Positions 53,430 to 60,763 of a stretch of 64,000 bases of DNA are shown piece after piece. Source of the stretch: an uncultured Clostridia bacterium. Lineage in GTDB: Bacteria; Bacillota; Clostridia; Christensenellales; Borkfalkiaceae. Each line of letters begins with the position of its first letter. The first letter of the stretch is position 1. The notes beneath the pieces were generated by a model. That model saw only the letters and a program-made list of their open reading frames with translations. It made no database searches and was not told the DNA's origin. Made by a program: the position numbers and the translations under genes. The DNA is taken from positions 1 to 64,000 of the forward strand of contig CAKQQS010000002.1 of the NCBI GenBank assembly GCA_934271255.1. Reading direction: 5' to 3'.

Positions 53430-54692
53430 ATGAACTCTACTACTTTTCAAATATACGGTGCAAAAAGGCTTGACGGAGTAGTTAATATAGAATCCGCAAA
53501 AAACTCGATTTTGGTTTTAATGGCAGGTTCCGTATTGACGAATGAAACTGTCGTAATAAAAAATTGTCCCAAGATTCTCGACGTTTTAAGTATGATTGAG
53601 ATTTTGAACAGTTTAGGCGCAAGAACCGAGTTCGTTGAAAATGATTTGTACGTTTATCCGGAAAAAACCGAAAGGTTTGAGATAGACGAAAATCTTTCGA
53701 CAAAACTGCGCGCTTCCGTTTTCATGACGGGAGCGCTTTTGTCACGTTTTGAAGAATGTAGAATTGCGTATCCCGGCGGGTGCAGTATAGGGGCAAGACC
53801 TATCGACGTGCATTTGGAATGCTTTAAGGCTTTGGGGTACGCCGTTTCATGCGATGAAAAAAATATACGCGTTAAACTCGATAAAAAAATACGGGACGCA
53901 AAATATACTTTTCCTATAAAAAGCGTCGGCGCGACGGAAAATGCCATTTTGGCATCGGTGTTTTTAAAAGGAACCGTCATTTTGAAAAATTGCGCGGTTG
54001 AGCCTGAGATAGTGGATTTACAAAACTTTTTAAACGGAATGGGGGCAAACGTTTGCGGCGCGGGTGGTGACGTTATCGTAATAAACGGCGTAAAAAAATT
54101 GTCCGGGATTAAGTATTTGCCCATAGGCGATAGAATAGAAGCGGGTACTTTTTTACTGTCTGCGTTGATTTGCGGGGGCAATATAGAACTTAAAAATGCT
54201 AAAATCCAAAATATTTCTTCCCTAATCGATAAAATTGCGTTTTCTGCTTGTAAAATACGCTCGAATGATGATATAATAAATGTACAATCATTCGGTAAAC
54301 TTTGTTTACCGAAGACGATAGTAACTTCTCCGTTTCCTGGATTTGCTACCGATTTGCAATCGCAGATATTTGCGGCGGCGTTATTTGCAGACGGTAAAAC
54401 GCGAATAATCGAAACGTTGTTCGAGTCCAGGTTTGCCACCGTAACGGAGTTTCGTAAGTTCGGCGCGGACGTTTCTTTGAAAAACAACGTCGTTACCGTT
54501 AACGGCGGTAAGAAAATGAAGGGCGCGGAAGTCGCCGCAAAAGATTTGCGTGGTTGCGCGGGGTTGATTTTGGCGGCGCTCGGAATCGACGACTTTTCTG
54601 TTGTTTACGGCATAAATTATTTAGATCGCGGTTACTATGAGTTTGATAAAAAATTACGCGCTTTGGGCGCAGATGTGAAAAGGACGGACTAA
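53430..54692 (+). CDS. murA: UDP-GlcNAc 1-carboxyvinyltransferase
   Basis: A 420-residue enzyme that adds enolpyruvate to UDP-GlcNAc, the first committed step of peptidoglycan synthesis. The catalytic Cys is C118 in YPGGCSIGARP, the site attacked by fosfomycin; the N-terminal SAKNS carries the Lys-Asn pair, and the SPFPGFATDLQ loop near residue 292-302 bears the catalytic Asp. It replaces murG and murB in the order of genes, between ftsW and divIB, an unusual place. No ribosome site is strong (TTCTATAATATG), so coupling to ftsW is possible. The ATG of the next gene overlaps its stop by one base. Confidence 0.93.
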   Translation: MNSTTFQIYGAKRLDGVVNIESAKNSILVLMAGSVLTNETVVIKNCPKILDVLSMIEILNSLGARTEFVENDLYVYPEKTERFEIDENLSTKLRASVFMTGALLSRFEECRIAYPGGCSIGARPIDVHLECFKALGYAVSCDEKNIRVKLDKKIRDAKYTFPIKSVGATENAILASVFLKGTVILKNCAVEPEIVDLQNFLNGMGANVCGAGGDVIVINGVKKLSGIKYLPIGDRIEAGTFLLSALICGGNIELKNAKIQNISSLIDKIAFSACKIRSNDDIINVQSFGKLCLPKTIVTSPFPGFATDLQSQIFAAALFADGKTRIIETLFESRFATVTEFRKFGADVSLKNNVVTVNGGKKMKGAEVAAKDLRGCAGLILAALGIDDFSVVYGINYLDRGYYEFDKKLRALGADVKRTD

Positions 54693-55498
54693 TGCAAAAA
54701 AAATTTGTTTTGACAATTGCAATATGCGTTATTTTTCTTGCGTGTATAATTTTGAGCCTTGTTTTGTTGTTTTCCGTACAACAGGTAAAAGCGGAATACA
54801 GCGTTTTTTCTCGTAACGACGAAGCGGGAATATACAGTACGGTTTTCGACGAAGATACGCTTGACGAAATCGACGAGATTTTATCGAAATACAAAAAGAA
54901 AAGTTTAGTATTTTTCGACGTGAACGACGTGTATCGGGATTTGGAAAAGTTTTCGTACGTTAAAGTCGAACACGTAAAGAAAGAGTATCCTAATCGAATA
55001 AAGGTTAAGATTTGCGAAAGAAAAGAAGTGTACGCGTTAAACGTTAACGGAACTTATTTTATGATTGACGAAGAAGGTTTTTTGTTATCTAAAAAAGCGG
55101 AAAACAAAAACAACGTCGACGGTGTTCAGAACGTACTTTTAACGAGTTTTTCGGTAAATGCCGACGCAAAAGTCGGAACCTATCTTGATTTTACTGCCGA
55201 TCCTAACTTTGAATTGCTTCAAAATTGCGCGAAAGAATTCGTGAGAATCAGAGATAAAGTCAGCGAGTTTCGTTACATGACGGATAAAAACGTAGGCGAT
55301 TTCGTTTTCGTTTTGAAAAGCGGAGTAAAATTAGTTATCGCCGAACCTAAAAACGAAGTTCAAAAGAAAATTGCCGTGGGCTTAAAGCATTATGCGAACT
55401 TGGACGACGACGCAAAGACTCGCGGATACATATTTGTAGATACTCGTAACGACGGCAACGTGTATGCCGTTTGGGGGGAGCACTATGATGAAAAATAG
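54692..55498 (+). CDS. divIB: DivIB/FtsQ-type cell division protein
   Basis: A 268-residue bitopic protein: one membrane helix (about 5-29), then a POTRA-like domain (about 48-115, with FSYVKVEHVKKEYPNRIKVKICER as the recognisable part) and a beta domain with AKVGTYLDF and GVKLVIAEP. Position just before ftsA and the single-span topology support the call. Sequence matches to the family are weak, as usual. It overlaps murA by one base and ftsA by 11 bases. Confidence 0.85.
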   Translation: MQKKFVLTIAICVIFLACIILSLVLLFSVQQVKAEYSVFSRNDEAGIYSTVFDEDTLDEIDEILSKYKKKSLVFFDVNDVYRDLEKFSYVKVEHVKKEYPNRIKVKICERKEVYALNVNGTYFMIDEEGFLLSKKAENKNNVDGVQNVLLTSFSVNADAKVGTYLDFTADPNFELLQNCAKEFVRIRDKVSEFRYMTDKNVGDFVFVLKSGVKLVIAEPKNEVQKKIAVGLKHYANLDDDAKTRGYIFVDTRNDGNVYAVWGEHYDEK

Positions 55499-56651
55499 CG
55501 GTAGATTAAAAGAAGGACAAGTTGCCGTATTAGATATCGGCTCTTCGTCCGTAAAGGCTGTTATCGGTGAACGCGGCGTCAATAAAACGTTTGTAATCAA
55601 ATCGATGGCTGAAAAAACTTATAGCGGTTTTTGCGACGGCAGGTTTGTTGACGAAGGCGAATTCGGAGCCGTCGTTAAAGACGTTTTGTACTCGGTTATG
55701 AATAACTGCGCTATAAAAGTCGACGTGCTTTACGTCAGTGTTCCGGGCGACTGGTGCGCGGTTGTTACGAAAGAGCATCAGGTTTCTTTTCCGAGAAAGA
55801 AAAGAATTACAGACGAAATGTTAAACGATATCGCCAAGACTGCGTTTACGGTTAACGCTCCGAATTATAAGTTGATAAACTGGGGCGCGACGTACTACGT
55901 TTTAGACGACAATCGCAGGGTTGCCGTTGCGGTAGGACAAGTTACCGAAACGCTGAAAGGCGTATTTTCGTTTGTTTTGGTAGATTCGTATTTCATAAAC
56001 ATTATGGAATCCGCAGGCGCGCTGCTCGGTATCGACAAAATCGAGTTCGTTTCGTCTACGCTGGCGGAAGCATTATATTTGTTCAGCCCCGAGTTCCGCG
56101 ACAGAACGGCTATTATGGTTGACTGCGGTTATACCACTACGACGTTTACGGTTATTCAGGGGGACGGTCTTTTATATCAGAAATCATTTAATTACGGCGG
56201 TGGATATATCACCGCGTTGATTGCCGATAAACTTAATCTAGACATGCGTTTGGCTGAAAAAATCAAACGAAAAGTCAATTTGAGTTGCCGATTTGACGAA
56301 AATGATATATACCGTATATACGACGGTAGTCAGGAATACGAATATTCTTCCAGATACGTTAACGAACTTGTCGAAGGAAGTCTTGACGATATGTGCGAAG
56401 GTATAGAACAGTGTTTGGTTAATTCCAACATTTCGTTTGCCGATTACTTGCCGCTATGTTTGACGGGCGGTGGCGTTTCGTATATAAGGGGTATAAAAGA
56501 AGCGATTACGCGTCGAATCAATATGGTTGTGGAAATAATTTCACCGACGACGCCGTATATGAATAAACCGATAGATTCGTCTGTGTTGTCTCTCTTGGAT
56601 ATTGCGCTTTCGCAAAAACCCGAAAAATTATTTAGAAAACGTTCAAAATAA
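55488..56651 (+). CDS. ftsA: Cell division protein FtsA
   Basis: A 387-residue actin-like protein that ties FtsZ to the membrane. The ATP-binding motifs are VAVLDIGSSSVKAVIGE (about 12-28), IMVDCGYTTTTFTV (about 210) and LTGGGVSYIRGI (about 325); the C-terminus ends in an EKLFRKRSK segment that could be the membrane-binding helix. Upstream starts exist at 55464 and 55485; GGGGAG at 55475-55480 is seven bases before 55488 and four before 55485, so 55488 is preferred. It is translated from within the end of divIB and followed 11 bases later by ftsZ. Confidence 0.93.
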   Translation: MKNSGRLKEGQVAVLDIGSSSVKAVIGERGVNKTFVIKSMAEKTYSGFCDGRFVDEGEFGAVVKDVLYSVMNNCAIKVDVLYVSVPGDWCAVVTKEHQVSFPRKKRITDEMLNDIAKTAFTVNAPNYKLINWGATYYVLDDNRRVAVAVGQVTETLKGVFSFVLVDSYFINIMESAGALLGIDKIEFVSSTLAEALYLFSPEFRDRTAIMVDCGYTTTTFTVIQGDGLLYQKSFNYGGGYITALIADKLNLDMRLAEKIKRKVNLSCRFDENDIYRIYDGSQEYEYSSRYVNELVEGSLDDMCEGIEQCLVNSNISFADYLPLCLTGGGVSYIRGIKEAITRRINMVVEIISPTTPYMNKPIDSSVLSLLDIALSQKPEKLFRKRSK

Positions 56652-56662
56652 GGAGTTATTTT

Positions 56663-57925
56663 ATGTTTGATACAAGCGATTATAATGAAAACAACGATAT
56701 AATATTTGAAGATTATGAAGATCCTAACTTAGGGGCGAAAATAAAAGTAGTAGGCGTAGGCGGTGGCGGAAATAACGCCGTAAACAGAATGATCGAAGCG
56801 GGGCTTTCGGCAACGGAGTTTATTTCGGTAAACACCGACGCGCAAGCGTTGCGTATGTCAAGGGCAACAAAACGCGTACAAATCGGTAAGATTTTGACAA
56901 AAGGACTCGGCGCGGGTTCTAACCCCGAAACAGGCGCAAAAGCCGCCGAAGAAAGCAAAGACGCAATCGAAGCCTTTTTAAAGGATACAGACTTGTTGTT
57001 TATAGCGGCGGGTATGGGCGGTGGCACCGGCTCGGGCGCGGCTCCGGTTATAGCGAGAATAGCGAAAGAACTCGGTATTTTAACCGTTGCCGTCGTTACT
57101 AAACCCTTTGCTTTTGAAGGTAAAAGAAGAGAAGCGAACGCAAAGGTGGCGCTTGCCGCGTTGAAGAAATACGTAGACACTTTAATCGTTATACCTAACG
57201 ATAAACTTTTGTTGGCTTTACCCAAAGATACTTCTTTTTCAGAAGCATTCAGACATGCCGACGAAGTTTTAAGACAAGGCGTAAGCGGTGTTGTAGATTT
57301 GATAACAACCCCGTCGCTTATAAATCTTGACTTTGCGGACGTCAGCACGATAATGCGCGGAAAAGGGCTTGCTCATATAGGTATAGGAAAAGCGAACGGC
57401 GAACACAGAGTTATGGAAGCGGTCAGGCAGGCAGTTTCGAGTCCTTTGCTTGAAACGACTATCGAAGGGGCGAGCGGAGTTATTCTCAACGTAATCGGCG
57501 GTATGGATATGACGCTTGGCGAAGCGAGCGAAGCGGCGGAACTCGTTCAGGGGGTAGTCGATAAAGACGCGAACATAATATTCGGCGCAAGAATAGATCC
57601 CGCAATATCGGACGAATTGCAAATCATAGTAATTGCTACCGGTTTTCAAGGCGTTCAACAAGTTATACCCGAAAGAAAACCCGCAACTACCGTTGTGAGA
57701 GATTTCGGCGACCCCGTTTTTGCCGAAACGGTTTCTAACGTTCAAGTGAACGAAAGAGAACGTGAAGAAGAAGTAGCGGCGTTCGATATCCCGGTTTCTC
57801 AACCGAAAGTCGCTGTTGAGCAAAAACCCGAAAAGGGGCAAGACGACGTTCCTTCTCCCAGACTTCAACAAAAGAATAAAGAAGTACCGTCGTTTTTGCA
57901 ACGATTATTCAAAGGTAAAAAGTAA
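56663..57925 (+). CDS. ftsZ: Cell division protein FtsZ
   Basis: A 420-residue tubulin homologue forming the division ring. Nucleotide loop VGVGGGGNNAVNRM near residue 31, tubulin signature GGGTGSG at residues 119-125, synergy loop NLDFADV near 219. After a variable acidic linker (about 330-405) the last residues EVPSFLQRLFKGKK match the conserved tail that binds FtsA. AAGGAG lies just before the ATG. A terminator follows, closing the cluster. Confidence 0.97.
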   Translation: MFDTSDYNENNDIIFEDYEDPNLGAKIKVVGVGGGGNNAVNRMIEAGLSATEFISVNTDAQALRMSRATKRVQIGKILTKGLGAGSNPETGAKAAEESKDAIEAFLKDTDLLFIAAGMGGGTGSGAAPVIARIAKELGILTVAVVTKPFAFEGKRREANAKVALAALKKYVDTLIVIPNDKLLLALPKDTSFSEAFRHADEVLRQGVSGVVDLITTPSLINLDFADVSTIMRGKGLAHIGIGKANGEHRVMEAVRQAVSSPLLETTIEGASGVILNVIGGMDMTLGEASEAAELVQGVVDKDANIIFGARIDPAISDELQIIVIATGFQGVQQVIPERKPATTVVRDFGDPVFAETVSNVQVNEREREEEVAAFDIPVSQPKVAVEQKPEKGQDDVPSPRLQQKNKEVPSFLQRLFKGKK

Positions 57926-57931
57926 AAAAAT

Positions 57932-57964
57932 AAAAGTACGGAGTAAAAATCCGTACTTTTTGTA
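57932..57964 (+). terminator. Terminator of the division cluster
   Basis: An 11-bp stem (AAAAGTACGGA at 57932-57942 with 57950-57960) with a T-run, seven bases after the ftsZ stop. Confidence 0.85.
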
Positions 57965-57983
57965 TAAAATTAGCGAAAAATAG

Positions 57984-58012
57984 TTGACATGTTAAATATA
58001 ATTAGGTATAAT
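57984..58012 (+). promoter_or_regulatory. Consensus promoter of a small gene
   Basis: TTGACA (57984-57989), exactly 17 bp, TATAAT (58007-58012). Both boxes match consensus, predicting strong transcription from about 58019. Confidence 0.9.
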
Positions 58013-58046
58013 AATATTGTACAATAAGATAAGGGGTGTACGTATT

Positions 58047-58232
58047 ATGCTTTTAATTGTAGATGGCGGAAGAAGATTCCATATAAAAGAATGTCAAAAA
58101 TATTATTTAGTTACAACTTGTACCAGATATACCGTAAGAACGTCGTATAAGTTTTACAAAGACGTTTTTCATTCGATCGACGAAGTCAGAGCGTTTATTT
58201 ACAACGTATTGATTAAACAAAAACAGTATTGA
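58047..58232 (+). CDS. Small basic protein of unknown function
   Basis: A 61-residue protein. It opens MLLIVDGGRRFHI and is rich in Tyr, Lys, Arg and Thr, with two Cys (residues 19 and 30) and a C-terminal amphipathic helix (SIDEVRAFIYNVLIKQ). It has no signal peptide or membrane helix. I recognise no family. A TTG at 58017 gives ten more residues, but it lies at the expected transcript start; the ATG at 58047, preceded by AAGGGG, is chosen. The gene has its own consensus promoter and its own terminator (58264-58331), so it is an independent and probably well expressed unit. An RNA-binding or YlmC/YvrJ-like small regulator role would be guesswork. Confidence 0.7.
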   Translation: MLLIVDGGRRFHIKECQKYYLVTTCTRYTVRTSYKFYKDVFHSIDEVRAFIYNVLIKQKQY

Positions 58233-58263
58233 TCGAAAAGTCAAAACAATTTTATCAAAACAA

Positions 58264-58333
58264 AAAACGACTTGAAAAAGCGAAAAGGTAAAAGTATTAG
58301 ATTCGCTTAAAAATCAAGTCGTTTTGTTTTTTG
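58264..58333. terminator. Long-stem terminator between the small gene and upp
   Basis: A 12-bp outer stem (AAAACGACTTGA at 58264-58275 with 58314-58325) with an inner AAGCGA/TCGCTT pairing, followed by a T-run on the plus strand and a shorter T-run on the minus strand. Confidence 0.8.
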
Positions 58334-58339
58334 GTTAAA

Positions 58340-58972
58340 TTATTTCGTGCCGAAGATTCTGTCGCCCGCGTCGCCAAGTCCCGGAACGATATAGCCGATT
58401 TCGTTAAGTTTTTCGTCTTTTGAAGCGCAATATAACGGAATATCGGGGCAGGCTTCTTTAAACGCCTTGATTCCTTCGGGCGCAGCGATAAGGCACATAA
58501 ACTTTATGTTTTTGCAACCTTTGTCTTTTATGAAGTTGATTGCGGATATAGCGGAACCGCCGGTTGCAAGCATGGGGTCTACCACGATAACTTCTCTATG
58601 CTCGATGTCTTTGGGGAGTTTGCAATAATACGGGTGTGGTTCCAACGTTTCTTCGTCGCGGTACATACCGATATGACCGACTTTCGCGTTGGGAACGAGA
58701 GCAAGTATCCCGCTGACCATACCGAGTCCCGCTCTCAAAATGGGAACGACAGCAATATCGTTACCCGCAAGCATTTGCGTATGCGCCGTTGCAATAGGAG
58801 TTTCGATATCGACGTTTTTTAAAGGAAGATCTCTGAATACTTCGTATGCCATAAGCATAGCGATTTCTTCTACTAGTTCTCTGAATTCTTTTGTTGTCGT
58901 GTTTTTATCGCGCATGAGAGAAATCTTGTGCGTGATAAGTGGGTGTTGAAAAATTGTGATGTTTTCGTCCAT
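58340..58972 (-). CDS. upp: Uracil phosphoribosyltransferase
   Basis: A 210-residue salvage enzyme making UMP from uracil and PRPP. The PRPP loop VVDPMLATGGSA is near residues 127-138, the PILRAGLGM segment near 78-86, and the uracil-site segment GYIVPGLGDAGDRIFGT closes the protein. AAAGGAG lies eight bases before the ATG. It lies downstream of spoVG on the same strand with a terminator between; no clear own promoter was found. The length is standard. Confidence 0.96.
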   Translation of the reverse strand: MDENITIFQHPLITHKISLMRDKNTTTKEFRELVEEIAMLMAYEVFRDLPLKNVDIETPIATAHTQMLAGNDIAVVPILRAGLGMVSGILALVPNAKVGHIGMYRDEETLEPHPYYCKLPKDIEHREVIVVDPMLATGGSAISAINFIKDKGCKNIKFMCLIAAPEGIKAFKEACPDIPLYCASKDEKLNEIGYIVPGLGDAGDRIFGTK

Positions 58973-59000
58973 AATATATCTCCTTTGGTTATTATCTAGT

Positions 59001-59029
59001 AAAAAAGAGAACGCTTCGTCGTTCCCTTT
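59001..59029 (-). terminator. Terminator of spoVG
   Basis: A 10-bp stem with one G-U pair (59004-59013 with 59020-59029), ending on the minus strand in six T. Confidence 0.75.
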
Positions 59030-59038
59030 CTTTGTAAA

Positions 59039-59308
59039 TTAAGAAATATTATTTAGTTCTTTCTCGTATGCCGATAAGATAGTTTTAATTAAAACTTCTC
59101 TGGTTTCGGTATTGATCGGGTGAGCAATATCTTTATACTCTCCCTCCGCAGTTTTTCTGCTTGGCATTGCTATAAAGCAACCTTCGTTTCCTTCGATGAC
59201 TTTAATATCGTGAACAACGAAACAAGCGTCCAAAGTTACGGATACAACTGCTTTGAGTTTGCTGTCTTCTTTATTGACGAGTCTAACTCTGACATCTGTA
59301 ATTTCCAT
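59039..59308 (-). CDS. spoVG: Regulator SpoVG
   Basis: An 89-residue protein with the family start MEITDVRVRLV and the later FIAMPSRKTAEGEYKDIAHPIN segment. SpoVG proteins bind nucleic acids and influence division-septum and envelope genes in many Firmicutes, including those that do not sporulate; presence alone does not prove sporulation. GGGAGG lies upstream of the ATG, and a promoter at 59343-59371. It is divergent from murC. Confidence 0.95.
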   Translation of the reverse strand: MEITDVRVRLVNKEDSKLKAVVSVTLDACFVVHDIKVIEGNEGCFIAMPSRKTAEGEYKDIAHPINTETREVLIKTILSAYEKELNNIS

Positions 59309-59342
59309 AGTAATTCACCGTCCTCCCACATATAGTAATTTA

Positions 59343-59371
59343 ATAATATCATATAATAACGCGCATTTCAA
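59343..59371 (-). promoter_or_regulatory. Promoter of spoVG
   Basis: Minus strand: TTGAAA (59371-59366), 17-bp spacer, TATTAT (59348-59343). Start near 59336, leader about 28 bases with a good ribosome site. Confidence 0.7.
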
Positions 59372-59389
59372 CAATTTTTAAAAAAAATA

Positions 59390-59418
59390 TTGTTTTTTTG
59401 CAACTTTTTTCATATAAT
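59390..59418 (+). promoter_or_regulatory. Promoter of murC placed for a leaderless start
   Basis: TTGTTT (59390-59395), 17-bp spacer, TATAAT (59413-59418). The ATG of murC is at 59424, only five bases after the -10, so the transcript should begin at or next to its first base. Confidence 0.6.
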
Positions 59419-59423
59419 AAGGT

Positions 59424-60746
59424 ATGAAAAGGGTATTTTTTATAGGAATAGGCGGAATCGGAATGTCTTCTTTGGCTAAATATACCGTAAATCAAGGCTA
59501 CAAAATCGGGGGAAGCGATACGTCGAATAACGGTTTGATTGCCGATTTAAAAAGAGCGGGCGCAAAGATTTACATGAAACACGATGCAAATAACGTTAAA
59601 GGTTACGATACTGTCGTGTATTCTTCCGCTATCGGAGAAAATAATCCCGAACTGATATTCGCAAGAAAAAACAACTTAAAAATATACGATAGAGTTGAAT
59701 ATTTGAATTATATTATTTCAAAGTTTGAAAACATTATCGCAATATCGGGTAGCCACGGTAAAACTACGGTTACCGCGATTTTGTCTAATATATTCAAGAC
59801 GGCAAACAAAGATTTTTGTTCGTTTATAGGCGGAATAGACAAGAACTTATCTAATTTTTACAGACAAGGAAATGAAAAGAACTGTATTGTCGAAGCGTGT
59901 GAATATAAACAAAACTTTTTGAAATTAAGTTATGATCAGGGGGTGATTTTAAACGTTGACACGGATCATCCCGATTGCTATAAAAATTATGAAGAAGTCT
60001 TGTCCGCATTTCAAACTTTTGCCGATAACGCATACGATGTCGTATTTGTGGACTTTGAACTAAAAAACAAGATAAAATCTAAAAAAGTCGTTACTTTCGG
60101 ATATACCGAATACGCCGATTATTATGCCGCGAATATTAAGCAGGAGTTTGGTAAGATATATTTTTCGGTGTATAATAACAAGAAAAAAATACTTGATACT
60201 TACGTATACGGATTTCAACGCCATTGCGTAAAAAACGCTTTGGCGGCAATCGTCGTTGCTTTGTATAATAAAATAAACGTAACAAATATAGCCGACGGAG
60301 TGCAGGGGTTTAGCGGGACGGAACGTAGAAATGAGTTTTTGGGCAAATATAACGGCTGTGATTTTTACGCCGACTACTGTCATCATCCCGCCCAGATTGT
60401 CGATACGATAGAGTCTTTTAAAAACTTAACTACAAACGGTTTAAGAATTGTTTTTCAACCGCACACGTATTCAAGAACGAAAGCATTATTTGAAGATTTT
60501 GTCGACGCTTTTTCTTTCGTAGATAATTTAGTTATATATAAAACTTACCCGGCAAGAGAAACTTACAATTCGGACGGAGATGCTAAAAAATTAAGCAAAC
60601 GCTTACAAAAATCCGTATATATAGATAATGAAAAAGCGTTAAAGGAATATATAACGACAAATTGTAAAAACAATGATATTTGTTTAGTTTTGGGCGCAGG
60701 CTCGATATACGATATTTCAAAAAAAATACTCGGTAGTTTGATTTGA
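59424..60746 (+). CDS. murC: UDP-MurNAc : L-alanine ligase
   Basis: A 440-residue Mur ligase starting peptide-stem synthesis. N-terminal loop GIGGIGMSSLAKY (about 6-18), ATP loop GSHGKTT at 109-115, VDTDHPDCY near 179 and the FSGTERRNEFLG segment near residue 301. It is separated from the main cluster by the small gene, upp and spoVG. The only ribosome-like bases (AAGG) sit one base before the ATG, too close to act, and the -10 is five bases away; translation is therefore probably leaderless. It converges on the ATPase gene with a shared terminator. Confidence 0.94.
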   Translation: MKRVFFIGIGGIGMSSLAKYTVNQGYKIGGSDTSNNGLIADLKRAGAKIYMKHDANNVKGYDTVVYSSAIGENNPELIFARKNNLKIYDRVEYLNYIISKFENIIAISGSHGKTTVTAILSNIFKTANKDFCSFIGGIDKNLSNFYRQGNEKNCIVEACEYKQNFLKLSYDQGVILNVDTDHPDCYKNYEEVLSAFQTFADNAYDVVFVDFELKNKIKSKKVVTFGYTEYADYYAANIKQEFGKIYFSVYNNKKKILDTYVYGFQRHCVKNALAAIVVALYNKINVTNIADGVQGFSGTERRNEFLGKYNGCDFYADYCHHPAQIVDTIESFKNLTTNGLRIVFQPHTYSRTKALFEDFVDAFSFVDNLVIYKTYPARETYNSDGDAKKLSKRLQKSVYIDNEKALKEYITTNCKNNDICLVLGAGSIYDISKKILGSLI

Positions 60747-60760
60747 CTACCGAGTATTTT
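60723..60760. terminator. Bidirectional terminator, murC and ATPase genes
   Basis: A 15-bp perfect stem (AAAATACTCGGTAGT at 60723-60737 with 60746-60760) that overlaps the murC stop; T-runs on both strands. Confidence 0.85.
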
Positions 60761-60763
60761 AAG

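Noticed and set aside
53654..54487. Minus-strand open frame of 277 codons
   Set aside because: It is the mirror of murA, whose motifs are intact; the antisense product has no recognisable domain.
57269..57901. Minus-strand open frame of 210 codons
   Set aside because: It is antisense to ftsZ and without supporting signals.
59039..59308. SpoVG as proof of sporulation
   Set aside because: SpoVG occurs in many non-sporulating Firmicutes and no other sporulation gene is in the window.
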